Assembly: GCA_029207755.1 (NCBI GenBank)
Contig: JARCOQ010000006.1
Location: 3,636,846 to 3,700,845, forward strand
Direction of reading: 5' to 3'
Source: Chamaea fasciata
Lineage: Eukaryota > Chordata > Aves > Passeriformes > Sylviidae
DNA: 64,000 nucleotides
Shown here one piece after another: positions 24,611-37,480 of this stretch; the first letter of the stretch is position 1, and each line of letters begins with the position of its first letter. A model generated the notes under the pieces. The model had not been told where the DNA came from, made no database searches, and saw only the letters and a program-made list of their open reading frames with translations. Position numbers and translations under genes: made by a program.

Positions 24611-27183
24611 TTCTATCAGAAATATAATTATAATATAATTACAAATGGTCAACACCATTCTACCATCCTTCTATATCAAAATTAACATACCAAAATTCAC
24701 AATCAACTTAAAACAGTCAACTGAAAAACTGCCATATTAATGAAATAGAGAAACTGGCACGAATTCTACAAAGTTTGTTAAAACTTGTAATCTATGTCCA
24801 GATCAGTATAACTTGGACTGGGAGAAGATTGTATTTTAAAAAAAAAAAGTGAGAACACCCCAGTTTTATAAACCACTCTGGTATTACTCTCCGTCTGTCC
24901 TGTTTGATCATTCTGTTCCTCCTGTGCAAATGACTTCTCCTCTTGCTGTTCCCCCACAACTGAGCCTGTCACCTCCTTATCTGCCAGCTCCAAAAGTGCT
25001 AATTACTCCTTTTTTCTCTTGTCATCTACTGCATTACTATAGTTAAATTAAAATATGAGCACTTGTCTCTAACTTTTGGTTAGCATTCAGTTTGTCGCTT
25101 CTTTGTCAGATACCATGAAAGTACTTGTGCCAGAAAGCTTTTTGTATCAGAATCAGGCTGCTTAATAAAACCCATTAAATCTCCCTACACTTCTTCTCTT
25201 ATGTTCTTAGAACAGCTACAAGAACAGCTGTTACTACACATTTGTAGGGCAAATTCTGAGTTAATTGAGCCAATCTATTACTGTAAAAATAAGTGAGATC
25301 AACTGCATTCTGTCTTGTTTAGACTTTTCAGCTAATTAAGATTTTGTTTGATTCTATCCACTCTGAATAAATGACACATTTTACAGTCATAATGGGGAAA
25401 GTTTAGCAAAGTTAGTGTCATGCATTGAGCTAGAATTCATCACAAGAACCTTCTGTGGTAGAAGATTTGTTAATTTACTTTGAGTCAATTTTCTATTCAG
25501 AACAATAGACAACAAGAATTTTTTTGTGTATCTGGTTGTTTTAGCTATGGGCTTTCTTTCTCTTTTGAAACTTGGGGTAAATAACCTATATTTTAGGCTC
25601 TGCAAAAAAGTCTCAAAGCTCTGAAAGAAAAAATTGCAGACTTCTTTGGAGGTAGTCTGATAGGGATATGCAGGAATATATGTACTAGAATAAGTAAAAA
25701 TTTTTAAGAAAGAATTCATTTTCTGCCTGAAGTAGCATGTTGTACTCCACACACAATATGTTCATTATTAAACATTTACATTATGATTTCTCTATCATTA
25801 TCTTGTCTCTTGCTTTTTGGCAACTGTCAGAATTTGTAGAAGGAATATAAAGAATTGAAGATCTGTAATATTTTTCTGTTTACTGGATGTCTTCACATTC
25901 ATCTGGAAAGTGAAGAAAGGCTTTTATAAACATTTTTTTTTAAAATTTAGCTCTATTCAGAAGAGTTTTCAATGAGATTCTGTCATTTATGTGCTGGAAT
26001 GTAAAAGGAACTCACCAAATCTTCAGTAGATGTGCCTTTTGAACACTTATTTCTGTAAAGACTATTTGGTAATGGGTAATTAGGGATTATTGGTATGGAA
26101 GTGGGAAAAATAAGTAGAATAAACCCATGGAGAAGAAAAGGGATTAAATAGAAACTGGGCTCATAATTAACTGCCCTTTAAAAACCCATCTTTAAGAAGT
26201 ACCTTGGTGATTCAGGCTTCTATGCAATACTAGATCTCTGCAAGGATTTCACTCCTTCATCCCTCCTCCTCTTTTCTATTTTCCACATTTGCTATATTTA
26301 ATCTCTGATTAGATGTAAATGCCGGGAATCAGGCAGGGGTCACCTTGAGTTTGAACAGTACCTAGTTCACATGAGTCCTATTCTTAGTGGTAAAGTTATT
26401 ACTGGATGTCATAGGATCACCCCCAAAATAGTGCTCCAAGAAATCAATCTCATGGGTCCAAGTCCTGCAAAGGCTCTGCCAGAATTAATTGGACCATTGG
26501 AGAAGCATGAAGTAAAATAAGTGCAAACAAGTCTTTGCAGAATCACAGATGGTCACTGGAGATTAGGAACATATTCTCAGCTGCATTTCAAGGCAGAAGT
26601 TTAAGCATATGGAGCAGGCATGCTGAACTTCTGTTACTTAGCATTTATGGAATGAGCAACAGTGAAGACACTGGGAAAATGTGTGAAGGAGAGAACTAAA
26701 CTTTTTCATCACATTTTTCACCAAAGAATCATTCAAGACAATGAAACCAATTTCATACTAAAGACACAAGTTATGCTGCCTTTCTTTATTGAAAGTTTCA
26801 CTGGAGTGGAAAAAAATTTTTAAAAAAACCCACCACATTTGCAGATAGGGAAATTATTCTTGGGTGTGGGTGTAGATAGAAAAATAAAAGTAGCACTTAA
26901 GATTAAACAAGGAGTAGGAGGCGATGTTGGTAGAGAGAAAAGTAGAATTTTATATCCTTAAAGTTCAAATTTAAAAGACATCTGAAATACCATCAGAGAT
27001 AGCAGCAATCAAGAAAATGCAAAAATTAGGAAACATGTAAAATTAGGAATTATTTGTCAATAGGGGTCAAATTCCATTTCAGTGTTTCCTGCCCAAAATA
27101 GAGACTGGTCTCTTTTGACAGTGAAAAAAGTTTTATTATCCTCAAATAAATATGGTCTTCTTTATTTGTTTGTATTTTGGGGG
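24611..27183. other. unique AT-rich non-coding sequence
   Basis: No gene is recognised. The longest frame is a 121-codon minus-strand frame at 25387-25752 without motifs. A run TATAATTATAATATAATTA lies near 24627-24643 beside the CR1 end. Confidence 0.55.
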
Positions 27184-27215
27184 TTTGTTGTTGTTGTTGT
27201 TGTGTTTTGTTGTTG
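27184..27215. repeat. (GTT)n trinucleotide tract
   Basis: Imperfect GTT/TTG repeats followed by a T run. It generates a valine/phenylalanine-rich spurious frame at 27082-27282. Confidence 0.85.
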
Positions 27216-30200
27216 GTTTTTTTTTACCTTTATAATAAAAACAGTCAAGAGAATCCTTAAACTGCTGGAGGAGGAGTCATAGCCATCAGATGACTTTCAA
27301 TAACTCTCAGGAGGTATGTCATCTAAATTCATTTTCTGCCTCCAGAGCTCAAAAAGCTGAAATTTACAATTCCTGCCTCCCAAGAGAGAGACCTCAGAAG
27401 CCTCCATATTTTTTTTTAAAGATGGAATGATTCCAGCACAAAGCTGTTTGAAGTAAGATTTCTTTTCACGAGTGGTGAGACTGTTTCCAAGGAATTAGGA
27501 GACCATTCAATCCCTTCAAATAGCTGGGCAGCACAAAATCTCTAAATATGGTAAAATACAGTAATATGAAGGGATCTGTCAGGGACAACTACTCATTAAC
27601 ATAACAAAACAAGCCAAAGGCAACCCAGCAGGATAATTCACATACCACCATTTCTGGTCATAGGTACCCGAGGCAGAAATTCATGTAACCCTGTGGCGGG
27701 AGTCAGATGGAGATGGCAGGAAGCACAGGAGCAGCAGGCAGGCTGCCCAGGAGGAAGGTGCTGGCACATCCTCTACTCCCACCTTCTCACCTGGCCAGAG
27801 AGAGCTCTGACAGGGGCTCATCTGTGCACTTGGAGCTGCTGCTCTTCACTTTTCGGGCTCCTGCTGTTGCAGGACCTCCTTTTCCCCTCCTCCCCTTGTT
27901 TCCATTGGTTTCTGGTATCTACAGAACTTTTCCAGCTAGTCCCTGAGGTCGGCTAAGCTCTGGGCCAAGAATTCTCTGGCTGTCTTTGAAGTACCAAAGT
28001 CCCAGGTGCTTCCCAGAGGGGTATTCCAGCAATGTTGTCCTGCAGACAAAGGAGGGATGGGAAGGAAAAACAGGAGCCTCTGGAAGATTTGGAATTTTCT
28101 CGAGAAAGGAAAAGTAAAAATTAAAAAAAAATTATTCCTACTGAGTGTTTTGCCTCTGACTTCAACTTAAATAATATGAAAGGGGACGGATTTTTCCACC
28201 CTGGGCGCGTAATTCCTGTCAGTAACCACAAAGATCAGCATTTTCACTCTTGTATCAGTTGGTACGACATTGTCCATGTCATATACTCACAACGTTTGGC
28301 TCAACCTCTTGGCTGCCCTAATGGAGATCCATAAAAACTTTCTGAAATTAGGATTAAAGTCTTTCTAATTTAACCCAATACCCATGACATAGCTATCCTT
28401 CCAGGAATATTTCTCCCTCTCTCCAGAGAAGCCAAATGCTGCCCACCAAACCACCACACTTCAGTATTCAATTTACAGGGCCAAAGGAAGTGGAAACACC
28501 TGCAAGCTCACTCCTTAGTGTGCTACCTTCACCTTTGAAGAAATCACTACACATCTCTTTCCATCAAAGCTACAGCATGAGCAACTGTGCAGAGAAAGGC
28601 CATGAATTAAGGACTCTGTTCCAAACACTGTAGGTCAATGCTTCTTTTAAGTGTAGTGCTAAATTAATTTATGATAACAGACAGCTGCCTGCAGTGTCCT
28701 CCATACATTACACAGCAGCACAAATCTGACAAATAATTCAGAAGGAATTATTTGTACCATTCATAATCATACTTACTCACAAATATGCCATCAAATGACC
28801 CCCGGCTGGCAGTTTAATAGCTTTATCTCTGATTACTGTTCCCATAAAAACCTCAGAGAAACAGAAGTGCCTGCATTTGGATGATAGTATCACCAGCTAT
28901 TTCTAAGACAACTAAAATTTTAAAACAATAAAGATGTTTTTATGGTTCCCTACAGTAAGAGCATGACAGACTAAATAACAATACCAACATAAATTCAAGC
29001 AAAAACTCTCTCTCTAGCAGAAACTGAGACAGAAATCATTGGCCTCAGTCATTAGTTCAGGGAAATATTCGCAGCAATCTTCATAACAATTCTTATTTCA
29101 AAGTAAAACTAGCCCATGTTAAGATAAATTCAAGGTACTCTTTCAGTTTTGATGTGTTCCTTCTTTCAGGTATCAAAGGTGCTTGGTATAGACTTTTCAA
29201 AAGAGTTTTCTACTTTTTGGGCATCCTTCACCCTGGACAGACACCGTAATTACTAGTAAAGCACATCCCCTGTCATGCAGCTTTCCCTGTATTCCAAAAT
29301 CAAAACTCTGACCTCTGCCAATTTCAGAGCTCGCTGTTATCTGTCACTTAGTGACATCTTGGTCTTCTCCTTGCCCACACAGAAGAGCAGGACTCTCACT
29401 CAGCTTGTAGCAGAGCTCTGCTGTTCCAAATGTATCCCCAGAGCTGGGGAGGAGGAAGCACCCCACACATGCAGCAGTGGGACGGCCGTCACTGGATGTT
29501 ATCTGCAGGGACCTGGGGGACAAGGTTGCTCCAGGGCTGTGCTGAGTTGTGGGATCTGGCTGTGGTTTGTGTGTCATACAAGGTGAGAAATAACTCAGAG
29601 TTAGATGTCAGACTTGGTGTTTTCATCAGCTACCACTCATTTTTCTGATGTTGAGGGTGGAATTCCTGTCTCCAAAGGGAGTTTTTTACAACTGGGTTGG
29701 AGTCCTGGCAGCCCCTATATAGCCAGAAAAGAAATGGACACTTTCAGCATGCCTGAGGCAATTTGGTTAAAATACCTGATTTTCTCTGTAATTTTTTATT
29801 TTATTATTTTGGGCATCTGCACTGCAGGCATGTAAAAGGTGTGGGGAAAAAGGGGAAATTAATTCCCACCTCCATCATCAGCGCTCTAGTTACAGCACGA
29901 TAAGTAGGGAAAAAATTGTAAGGGGAGAGGGACTCTTAAAGCAGTTATTTTACAATCACTATTCTTAATCCTCTTTACTTAGATGTCATTGGGCTGAGCA
30001 GAGAATTATTGTCAACAAAAAAAGGGGGAAAAAACAGGGTTTTTTTTGTTCCTAAACATAAAGCCACAGTGATGTTGCACTAGGATTACTTCTTAGAGGT
30101 CCTGTCTATTTGTCTGGTTATCACAGAGCCCAAATGCAATCATGTCTACAGCCTCCACAGTAACTGAAACATCTTTGGATCTTGTTGTCTAGCCCAGTAA

Positions 30201-31244
30201 AATATCAGTGGTGATATTTCTCCAGTATCTCTATAAGGCAATGCTATATCTTCAAATTGTATTATTCCTCCATTTTCAGCCCAAGACATGTCATTAAAAG
30301 AATGGCTTTTTATCTCTGGAATTGTCTCCTCTGCCGACAATCTGGGATGTTCTCGCTGATAAAGTTTTATTCGTGGAGAGGAAACCATGATGCCTGGAGT
30401 GTTCTGGGCATAAAAAAGGAAATATGGAACTAATCAGTGGTTGCAGTATAAGGGCCTGGAAGCAGAAATTTGTATCCCATTGGAAATTTTAAAACTTGAA
30501 GTGGCATTTGTTCTTAATTTGAGAAGAAAAAATATATATTCCCAAAAAGCTTAAAATTAAAGCACACAGAGAAAGAGTGATTCACAGCCAGCAAAAAGAC
30601 TTCTTTTCAATAAACTAAAACCACAGAAAATGGAAGTTAAAATGATAACTTGAAGAAACCAAAGAGAAAATAGATATTTTGCCAAAGGATGAAATGAACT
30701 GGAAAGAATCCTTTCTATTGTCTTTTATACAGAATTTAATCAGAACGGATACACTCATATGAAGCTTTTCAGTTGCCAAAGCTGTCTTTTCTGAATTTGC
30801 TGAATGACATTTCTCAGCGGCATAATTTGCTCTCCAGTTTTTGAGCAGACCTACTTCAGGGGATCATGCAAAAAAAGTGGATAAAATCTCCCAGGAGCAC
30901 TCCAGTATTGCCCAAGCCAGATTGATCTAAGATTGCAAACAGAGGAGGTTTGTGGAGAGTGGCTACAGGTTTCCAGAGGCCAATGGGGACAGCTACAAAC
31001 ATAGCTGAGGTACAAGGTGCTCTGCAGGGTGGAAGTAAAAGCAGCAATCTCCACAGGTACCTGCATTTGTTGACAGGTGCATTAGCTGAATTTAGGTCAT
31101 TTGAGAGAAAACACACCTGGTAGGTCCAGGCACACGTGGAGTCCTCGGTGACAAAACAGCAAGGTCAGCGGGTTTTAGGGCTCATTACTGTTTGGTAAAC
31201 AATTAAAGAAATAAGCAGGTTCAGCAAAAAAACAAAGCCAAGCC
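27216..31244. other. unique non-coding sequence
   Basis: No gene is recognised. Slightly more GC-rich pieces at 27690-27960 and 29380-29580 carry overlapping frames of 75-105 codons on both strands, which argues that base composition rather than coding is responsible. No interspersed repeat was identified. Confidence 0.5.
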
Positions 31245-31276
31245 TTTTTTTTTTCTTTCTTTTTTTTTTTTTTTTT
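31245..31276. repeat. poly(T) tract
   Basis: T run with two internal C. No retrocopy was recognised on the minus strand next to it. Confidence 0.9.
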
Positions 31277-31796
31277 GTCTCGTTTGATATTTTCACCCAC
31301 TTCGGATTAATGTTTCTGTTAAGGATGTGGATAATGAAATACAGATGTGTTTATGCTCTTGATCATCTTCTTAAATAGGGTTGCTGGGAGCATGTGGGAG
31401 ATAGAGCTTTTGTTTAATGTAAACTCGATAACCTGAGAAAATGTTTTAAAATCTAAAATAATCAATAGTGATGAGCATTTGTCCAAGAAACAGAAATCCA
31501 GCAGCTGCGTACAAAAATGGAGAAAAAAATCTTGGGCTGCTTCTTGATAGGAAAAGAGCTTGAGGAGGTGATATTGAGTCACAAAGTGAGTAAAAGTTAG
31601 TGGGGTATGCTTGGTCTTCAGGAACTGTCTGTATAAGAGTTGGAAGAGAATTTGCAATGAAATTGTGTCCTGTTTTAAGCAACATACCCGAAGTGGCAGC
31701 TTGAAAAATGGAAAGCAAAAAGCATTATACAAAGTTTGGAAAAAAGAAATCCTTACAGAAAAGTGGGTGTTTGCAATATAATTTTTTTCTTAATTG
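31277..31796. other. non-coding sequence upstream of CR1
   Basis: Two overlapping minus-strand frames (137 and 90 codons, 31319-31732) occupy the same bases in different frames. Neither has a recognised motif, so both are treated as chance. Confidence 0.5.
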
Positions 31797-32131
31797 GAAT
31801 CACAGAATGCTCGAATCATTCAGGCTGAGAAAGGCCTCTATCAGGCTGATCAAGTCCTAGCATCAATTTAAGCACTATGACCATATTCACCACTAAACCA
31901 TGTCCTCAAGAGCCGTAACCACATACTTTTCAAACACTTCCAGAGCTGGTGTTCAAATGCTTCCTGCAAAGAAATTTTTCCCAATATCCAATTTAAACTC
32001 CTCCTGACTCAACTTGAGGCCATTTCCTCTCATTTTATCACTTGTTATCTGGAAGAGACTGACCTCACCTGGCTAGAATCTCCTTTCAGATGTAGAGAGT
32101 GATAAGGTCTCCCCTCAGACTCCTTTTCTTT
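31797..32131 (-). mobile_element. CR1 LINE 3' end, minus strand
   Basis: It begins with the degenerate CR1 terminal repeat in antisense (GAATCACAGAATGCTCGAAT) and continues as antisense of the 3' untranslated region and the end of ORF2: GAAAGGCC, CACTAAACCATGTCCTCAAG, TTCCCAATATCCAATTTAAA, CATTTCCTCTCATT and GGTCTCCCCTCAGACTCC. Orientation is therefore minus, and the element is 5'-truncated near 32131, the normal outcome of incomplete reverse transcription. It resembles the copy at 48.6 kb closely enough (shared CACTAAACCATGTCCTCAAG-type block) to suggest the same subfamily. Confidence 0.93.
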
Positions 32132-34189
32132 AATAAAATACTTTTATTTGTGCATCTTAGACTCATCTTAATTGCCAAAGTATTGTGGGTTACCAGCTTC
32201 CAACTGATTGCACTGTTTGTTTAATCTGTGGATGGTTGTTGTGAAGTCTTGACCTGTGCTGAGTGAAGAATTGTGTTAGTGGAAAAATTATGCTTAATGC
32301 TTTTCCTCTAGTAATGCATACCAAATATAAACAGAGAAGGAAGTAAGATTTAAAACAGGGATATAATGAGGGAGCAGATGTCACTTTTCTGTACTTTCTC
32401 CCGAATTCAGAGATAAAGTAGTACCAGACTTAGTTCCAGATTGCAGAGGAAAAAGGAAGAGGGAAGCTAATTGTCTTATTTCGAGTGTAAGACAAGAGTT
32501 TCAGCAGTTTCATTTGTAACTTCTGGCTGCAAACTCTAGTGGGTGGAGATTTTTCTCTGATGTCAATGCAACACTGTTAAGTCAGCACCAGTAAATTATT
32601 CTGCTTTGTATTCATACATACACCTGCCAATGCAGCCAATGCAGAGATAAGATGGAGCTTTGCCAAGTGGATGAAACCATAAAGCCTCTGACTTGCATCA
32701 CTTATGTTTCCTTTAAGGGGAAAAAGGATATAATGAAATTTATTTGTTGACTAAATAGAGCTTATCTCAGTTTCATGGTTGTCCCCTACAGCACCAGTTC
32801 TGACTACGATTAACTTTGTTCCAGATATACACTACTGAAATTGTCATCAGAAGCAATCCTCAAAATTTGGACTATTCTGATGTATCATAAGACCAAAATG
32901 AAAACCATCAGCACTTTTCTAAATGACTGACTGAACTGGTCCATGATTTGGAACCTTTATATAGTCAGCTTGAAATTTATTTTTGACAACCATCCATCTA
33001 TTTAGAACAATAACCTTTAATTAGGGGCATGTAGAGTTTGTGAACTTTTGGTGCATGTTTACTTATATGCATACTGCTGTTTGCATCTCACGGCCTTGTG
33101 TTTAATTGAGAGTCACTGCTGTATCCTCTGATGCTGGACTTTGGCAGCTTTGCCATGTGTTACCAGTGAGAAGTGAAGATGATGAGGTTGGATGAATGCC
33201 TGCACATGTCGAACATGCCACAGGGACCAGATGGAAGCACCTGAGTAATTTGGCACTCTTCAGGCTGGCCTACATTACAAAATTTTGAGGCCATCCATTG
33301 GTTAAGGAGAGATATGAGACAACAATGTGAGAGTCAAAGCAAGCTCCAATATGTTTACATAATGTTCCACAGTTTTGGAACATATCCTTAGTGACTCTTT
33401 TTCAAAAGCCTGAAAAGAATTTTGGTTCTGATATATAACAGGAACTGACAATTGTATCGCCGGTAGTTTTGCTACAGATTTGCTTTACTGTTTTGTGCTG
33501 ACAACAAAGATGCAGCAGGAGAGAAATCCACTTCACTCTAAACTGGCTACACACATAAAACAAATATTTAATGAAATGAAATTTTGCTTGTAATTTGTAC
33601 AGCACTGTAACTTTCTGCAGCTCCTGTAATAACCTTCCATAGAACATTTTTCATGTCTGCATCTCACATATCAGCAATAACTCATTTTTCTGATGCTTAG
33701 TGGCTCAAGATTGTCATGTAAATCATACCCTGCAACAAAACTGGAATCTAAATCCTGAACCTTCTACAAGCCAGGGCAAGTTCTTTTAGTTCAGTCTTCT
33801 CAACTGGAGAAAGTAGGATAGAAATGATACTGCAGAGAGTCACCCTGGTATCAACCCATCAAGTATTCAGTGTTTTGTACAAAATTCTGACAGCCATGGC
33901 TGGGTATGATCTGTAGAAGTGTCAAACACTAGGTTTATTAACAGAGGTAACCACAGGGCAGTCAGGAGGTAAAGTTTTAAAAAGAGGATATACTCAGGAT
34001 TTAATTAAAAAATAATTAGAAAACCCAAAACAAAACAAAAAACACTCATAAATTTATGTTAATGCTGCAAATTCTGACTACTCAATTTAACTACCCTGTC
34101 CCAGCTGCATTATCTGCAGTGTCCCATGTTTCCTTCCACAGAGCTCTACATCTTTTGGTCAGTTATGAGTCTACTGACGATGTCTGTTA
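32132..34189. other. unique non-coding sequence
   Basis: No gene is recognised. A tandem CCAATGCAG pair occurs near 32626-32643. Frames are under 85 codons. Confidence 0.55.
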
Positions 34190-34275
34190 CTAATACATTA
34201 AAGAACAGACTTAATACACTAATACCACTAATTCATAAAAGAATAAAATAATAGCACTAATACATTAAAGAGCAA
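34190..34275. repeat. imperfect duplication, 67-bp period
   Basis: CTAATACATTAAAGAACA at 34190-34207 recurs as CTAATACATTAAAGAGCA at 34257-34274. The spacer is AT-rich and contains further CTAATAC/CACTAAT echoes, so the stretch is probably a degenerate local tandem repeat. Confidence 0.75.
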
Positions 34276-37200
34276 AAGCTTATTCTCCTCTGCTCAACAT
34301 ACATATGTCAGATCCTGTTATATTGCTTACCCACTTGTGATAATTTACTTTCCTTGAGGAATAAGTGGGAGGAATTCTTTTTTTTAAGGGCTCAAAAGCA
34401 TTGCAGAGCCTTAGCACAGCTTTTGCAGCAAACACAGCTTTGTCTTTTGCTGAGTTTGCCAATCTGTCTTTGCCTTACAAAAGGGAACACTGAACCACAA
34501 AACATGAAACATTTTAATTTCTGCTTCTCAAAAACCTAACACAGCAAAAGACCAGCTTCCAGTGGTGTAATTTGCTATCAAATCCTAGTAATGCAATTCC
34601 AAATTTAAAGCTTATGTATGCATATTAAAATCCACTTAAGGTTTTTGATATAAATTATTCCAATTAATTGCCATTATGAATATTTACACTGCACAAGTTA
34701 TCCTACATGTAATAGCAACACTAACAGAAGTCATGAGATATCTAGAAAACAAGGCATTTGGCATTCTGGAAGAATTGTTGTCTCTCTTATTGATTGCCCA
34801 ACAGAATGCTTATGGCTTATGTTATACATCCTTCTGCAAACAAGGAGGGAGGGTCTTAACCAGAGGATGCTTGGGTCTCCAAAAATCCTGTCTATCTCTA
34901 TTCAAGCATTAACAGAAACCAGATTTTAATTTCTCTGTGGATATGTTAATGCTTAATTACTCCAGCACTAAGAATGGCTATTCTTCTGGCTGGGATCAGT
35001 AGCCCTGCATGTTGGAGAGCTTATACTTGAAGACAATTAAAAGTAGAGAAATAAACAAATGTTATGGGCCTGGGTGTTGTGCATGGGTCCCATCTGACAT
35101 AGTGTCATCCACGTGAGTGTTACCCAAGTACCAAAGTATTCAGCAAGCAGGATCTGTGTAATAACAGAATAGTCTCTTATCAGGTCAAGTTTCTTTTTAA
35201 TGAGGAGTTCACCCTCTTCCAATCTGCCACCAAATTTCTTTTTATTAGTCAATTATATAACATTCATGGATGAGTTCTTGTCTTTATTCTTAAAAGCTTT
35301 CCAGTACTTTGAATACCTTTGTTTGGAGCATTGCAGCTGTGTTTATTATTTTTCTTAGAAGACCAAGATGGTCTTGTCTGCTCTTGGATGGATCCTGTCC
35401 GTATCAGATTTACTGGGAGATGTGGCAATGTTCAAGTACATCAGCTGAAACATGATCTTGTCTCTTATATATTCCAAATACTAACCAGCCTTAATTTTCA
35501 ACTTCAATATATAATTCATAGCTACAATAAGGACTTGATCTTTTCCTTCAGTTAGCATGAGGTTTTACAAATTAGACAATAATATCACTCGTATTTACTG
35601 AAATTAGTCTGACATAGAAATCAGTTTATTAATTGTCACTGCTGCAGGAGGGCGCAGAAACTATCATGTTAACAGATTAGTTATTTCATACTAGATGGAC
35701 ATAATTGGATTTAAAAGCACTGACTAACTTAAGTGGTGGTTTCCAAGCAGAATAAATCAGCAGATGTACTTCCGAGAGTAAATGCAAACACTGCTAATGT
35801 GCTTGCAGATTTAGATAAGAAGCATCAGCAATGTTTCCTATCACATCTATTTTATGGTCTAAATAGTATTTTGTGTCAATTTGAAAGCAAAAAATATATT
35901 TTTTGCTTTATTTCCCAGAGCTCCATTAGAATAAAATGCACAATTCCAGGCTAAAGGTGCTAAAAACATGCCTTAATGAGACAAACATTTTTATCTTGAC
36001 CATTTCTGAGCCTGCAAGATTTTTTTAAAGAGAAGTTCTTTCTTTGGCATGTGCAGAACTGAAAATGCAGCTAATGCTTTGAAAATTATTGATGAATTGG
36101 GTTGTTGCAGAAAAAAAAAGCCCAGCCATTTGGGGCAAATGATAACAACCCAAGCCACACAGGAAAATATAAACACCTAAACTCTTTATTTCAGCATTGA
36201 CCCAACCTGCCAGAGGCATTCAAAGCTGACTACCTGTGCAATTTCAGCATAAAAAGTATGTTTCACTGAATCCACCTGATTCGGTACCACTGCACCTTTG
36301 TTGGGTTCCAAGCACTGCTGAGCACAGTGCCCAAGGATGCTTCCTGCCTGCTTACTCTGCAGCACCTTCTCCATCTGTGGGCTAGTTCCACAAAGCTTTT
36401 CTTACAATTGCCCCTTGTTGACTCATGTTGCCTTTTAATATCCCTGGGTAAGGCACCATCCCTGCCCCACGCAGCAGCTTCTAGGAAGATCTCATCTGAA
36501 CCAACTGGCTCAGTGCTGTTTGTGACAGTCAGTTCTTGGTCTTCCCATGAATCACTGCAGAAAAGGGTCAGCACAGTAATTCAAATCTACCTCAAATGTC
36601 ACAAAAATAATATTGTAGAAATAGATATTAGAAAATTATCTAATCTAAATCATCATATCCATAAATTAAATTCTTTATTTCTTGCCCTACTCTCAGTGGG
36701 AATGGAGAAAACTAATTATAGTCTGATTTAAAAGATTTTCCTGCTTGGAAACTAGAGTTCCTATTCTGCTTTCTCTTTGTAGCATTTGTTTGAGCCTTTG
36801 GCTATGACTCTGATACACCTCATACATAGCTCCAGAGGCTAACAGTGCTTCAGCATGAAAACATCTCAGAAGTGGGGTCTTTTCTTCATCAAATGAGTAA
36901 AATGCCTTCGTGCTGGGAATGGCAAAACACAATCAATGAATTTACCCGAAAGCAAATTTCCATATCTGGAAAAAAGCAACTGGAGGAAAAGCAGGAGTTG
37001 GCTAAGGGATTGTCAGCTGAGAACACATGAGAATGTGTTCTTCACAGCAGGAGTCAGGGACTCCTAAAGTGTTTCCAACTAACTGATAATATTACAAACA
37101 ACTGTCTTTAATAATTGTTAGTGCCTACAATGCCTGCTGAGACCAAAGAATATTGGATCTCAAGAGTACAACCAAGCTCATCGCACAGAATGATAAACTC

Positions 37201-37404
37201 ATCCTATTAGGGAGGCTTCATCTAGAGGGAACTGGTATCTCATTTCTAACCTTTTGCTGAGGGCCAGCTGGCAACCAAATCTGCAAGCATAAGATGATGC
37301 AGCTGCAGGCCAAGATCTATAGTGCTGTTAAAAGCATCATTACAGCAGAATGTTATGTTCATGATGTCAGAATTACATCGCCCGTGCAGGATACAGGTGG
37401 TTGG
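34276..37404. other. unique non-coding sequence
   Basis: No gene is recognised. The segment 36263-36731 is open on both strands (103 codons minus, 134 plus), but neither frame shows a domain, and such paired open frames are expected from locally low stop density. The remainder is AT-rich. Confidence 0.5.
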
Positions 37405-37480
37405 TCTAGGCCCCAGTCGTGAGGATTCAGATGTCAAGTGAGTCACAGCTACTCAGAGAGTAAATAGTGAATGATTTAAT
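37405..37480 (-). mobile_element. possible LTR remnant related to 42.4-kb sequence
   Basis: AGGCCCCAGTCGTGAGGATT and the next few bases match a block at 42443 with about four differences in 26 bases. Both are followed by an AGAGAG-rich piece and then a TTTAAT-containing piece. Read on the minus strand this gives a degenerate AATAAA-like site followed by a GAATCC...GGGGCC end, an arrangement compatible with an LTR U5 region. The family is unknown and the boundaries cannot be set. Confidence 0.3.

Noticed and set aside
31319..31732. 137- and 90-codon minus-strand frames as exon candidates
   Set aside because: They use the same bases in different frames, no acceptor/donor pair fits, and no motif is visible.
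33900..34010. LTR remnant suggested by GGTTTATTAACAGAGG
   Set aside because: Only an AATAAA-like antisense string; no paired promoter-like motif, ends or second copy.
36263..36731. Region open on both strands (103 and 134 codons)
   Set aside because: Open frames on both strands point to locally low stop density; no domain or family motif in either.
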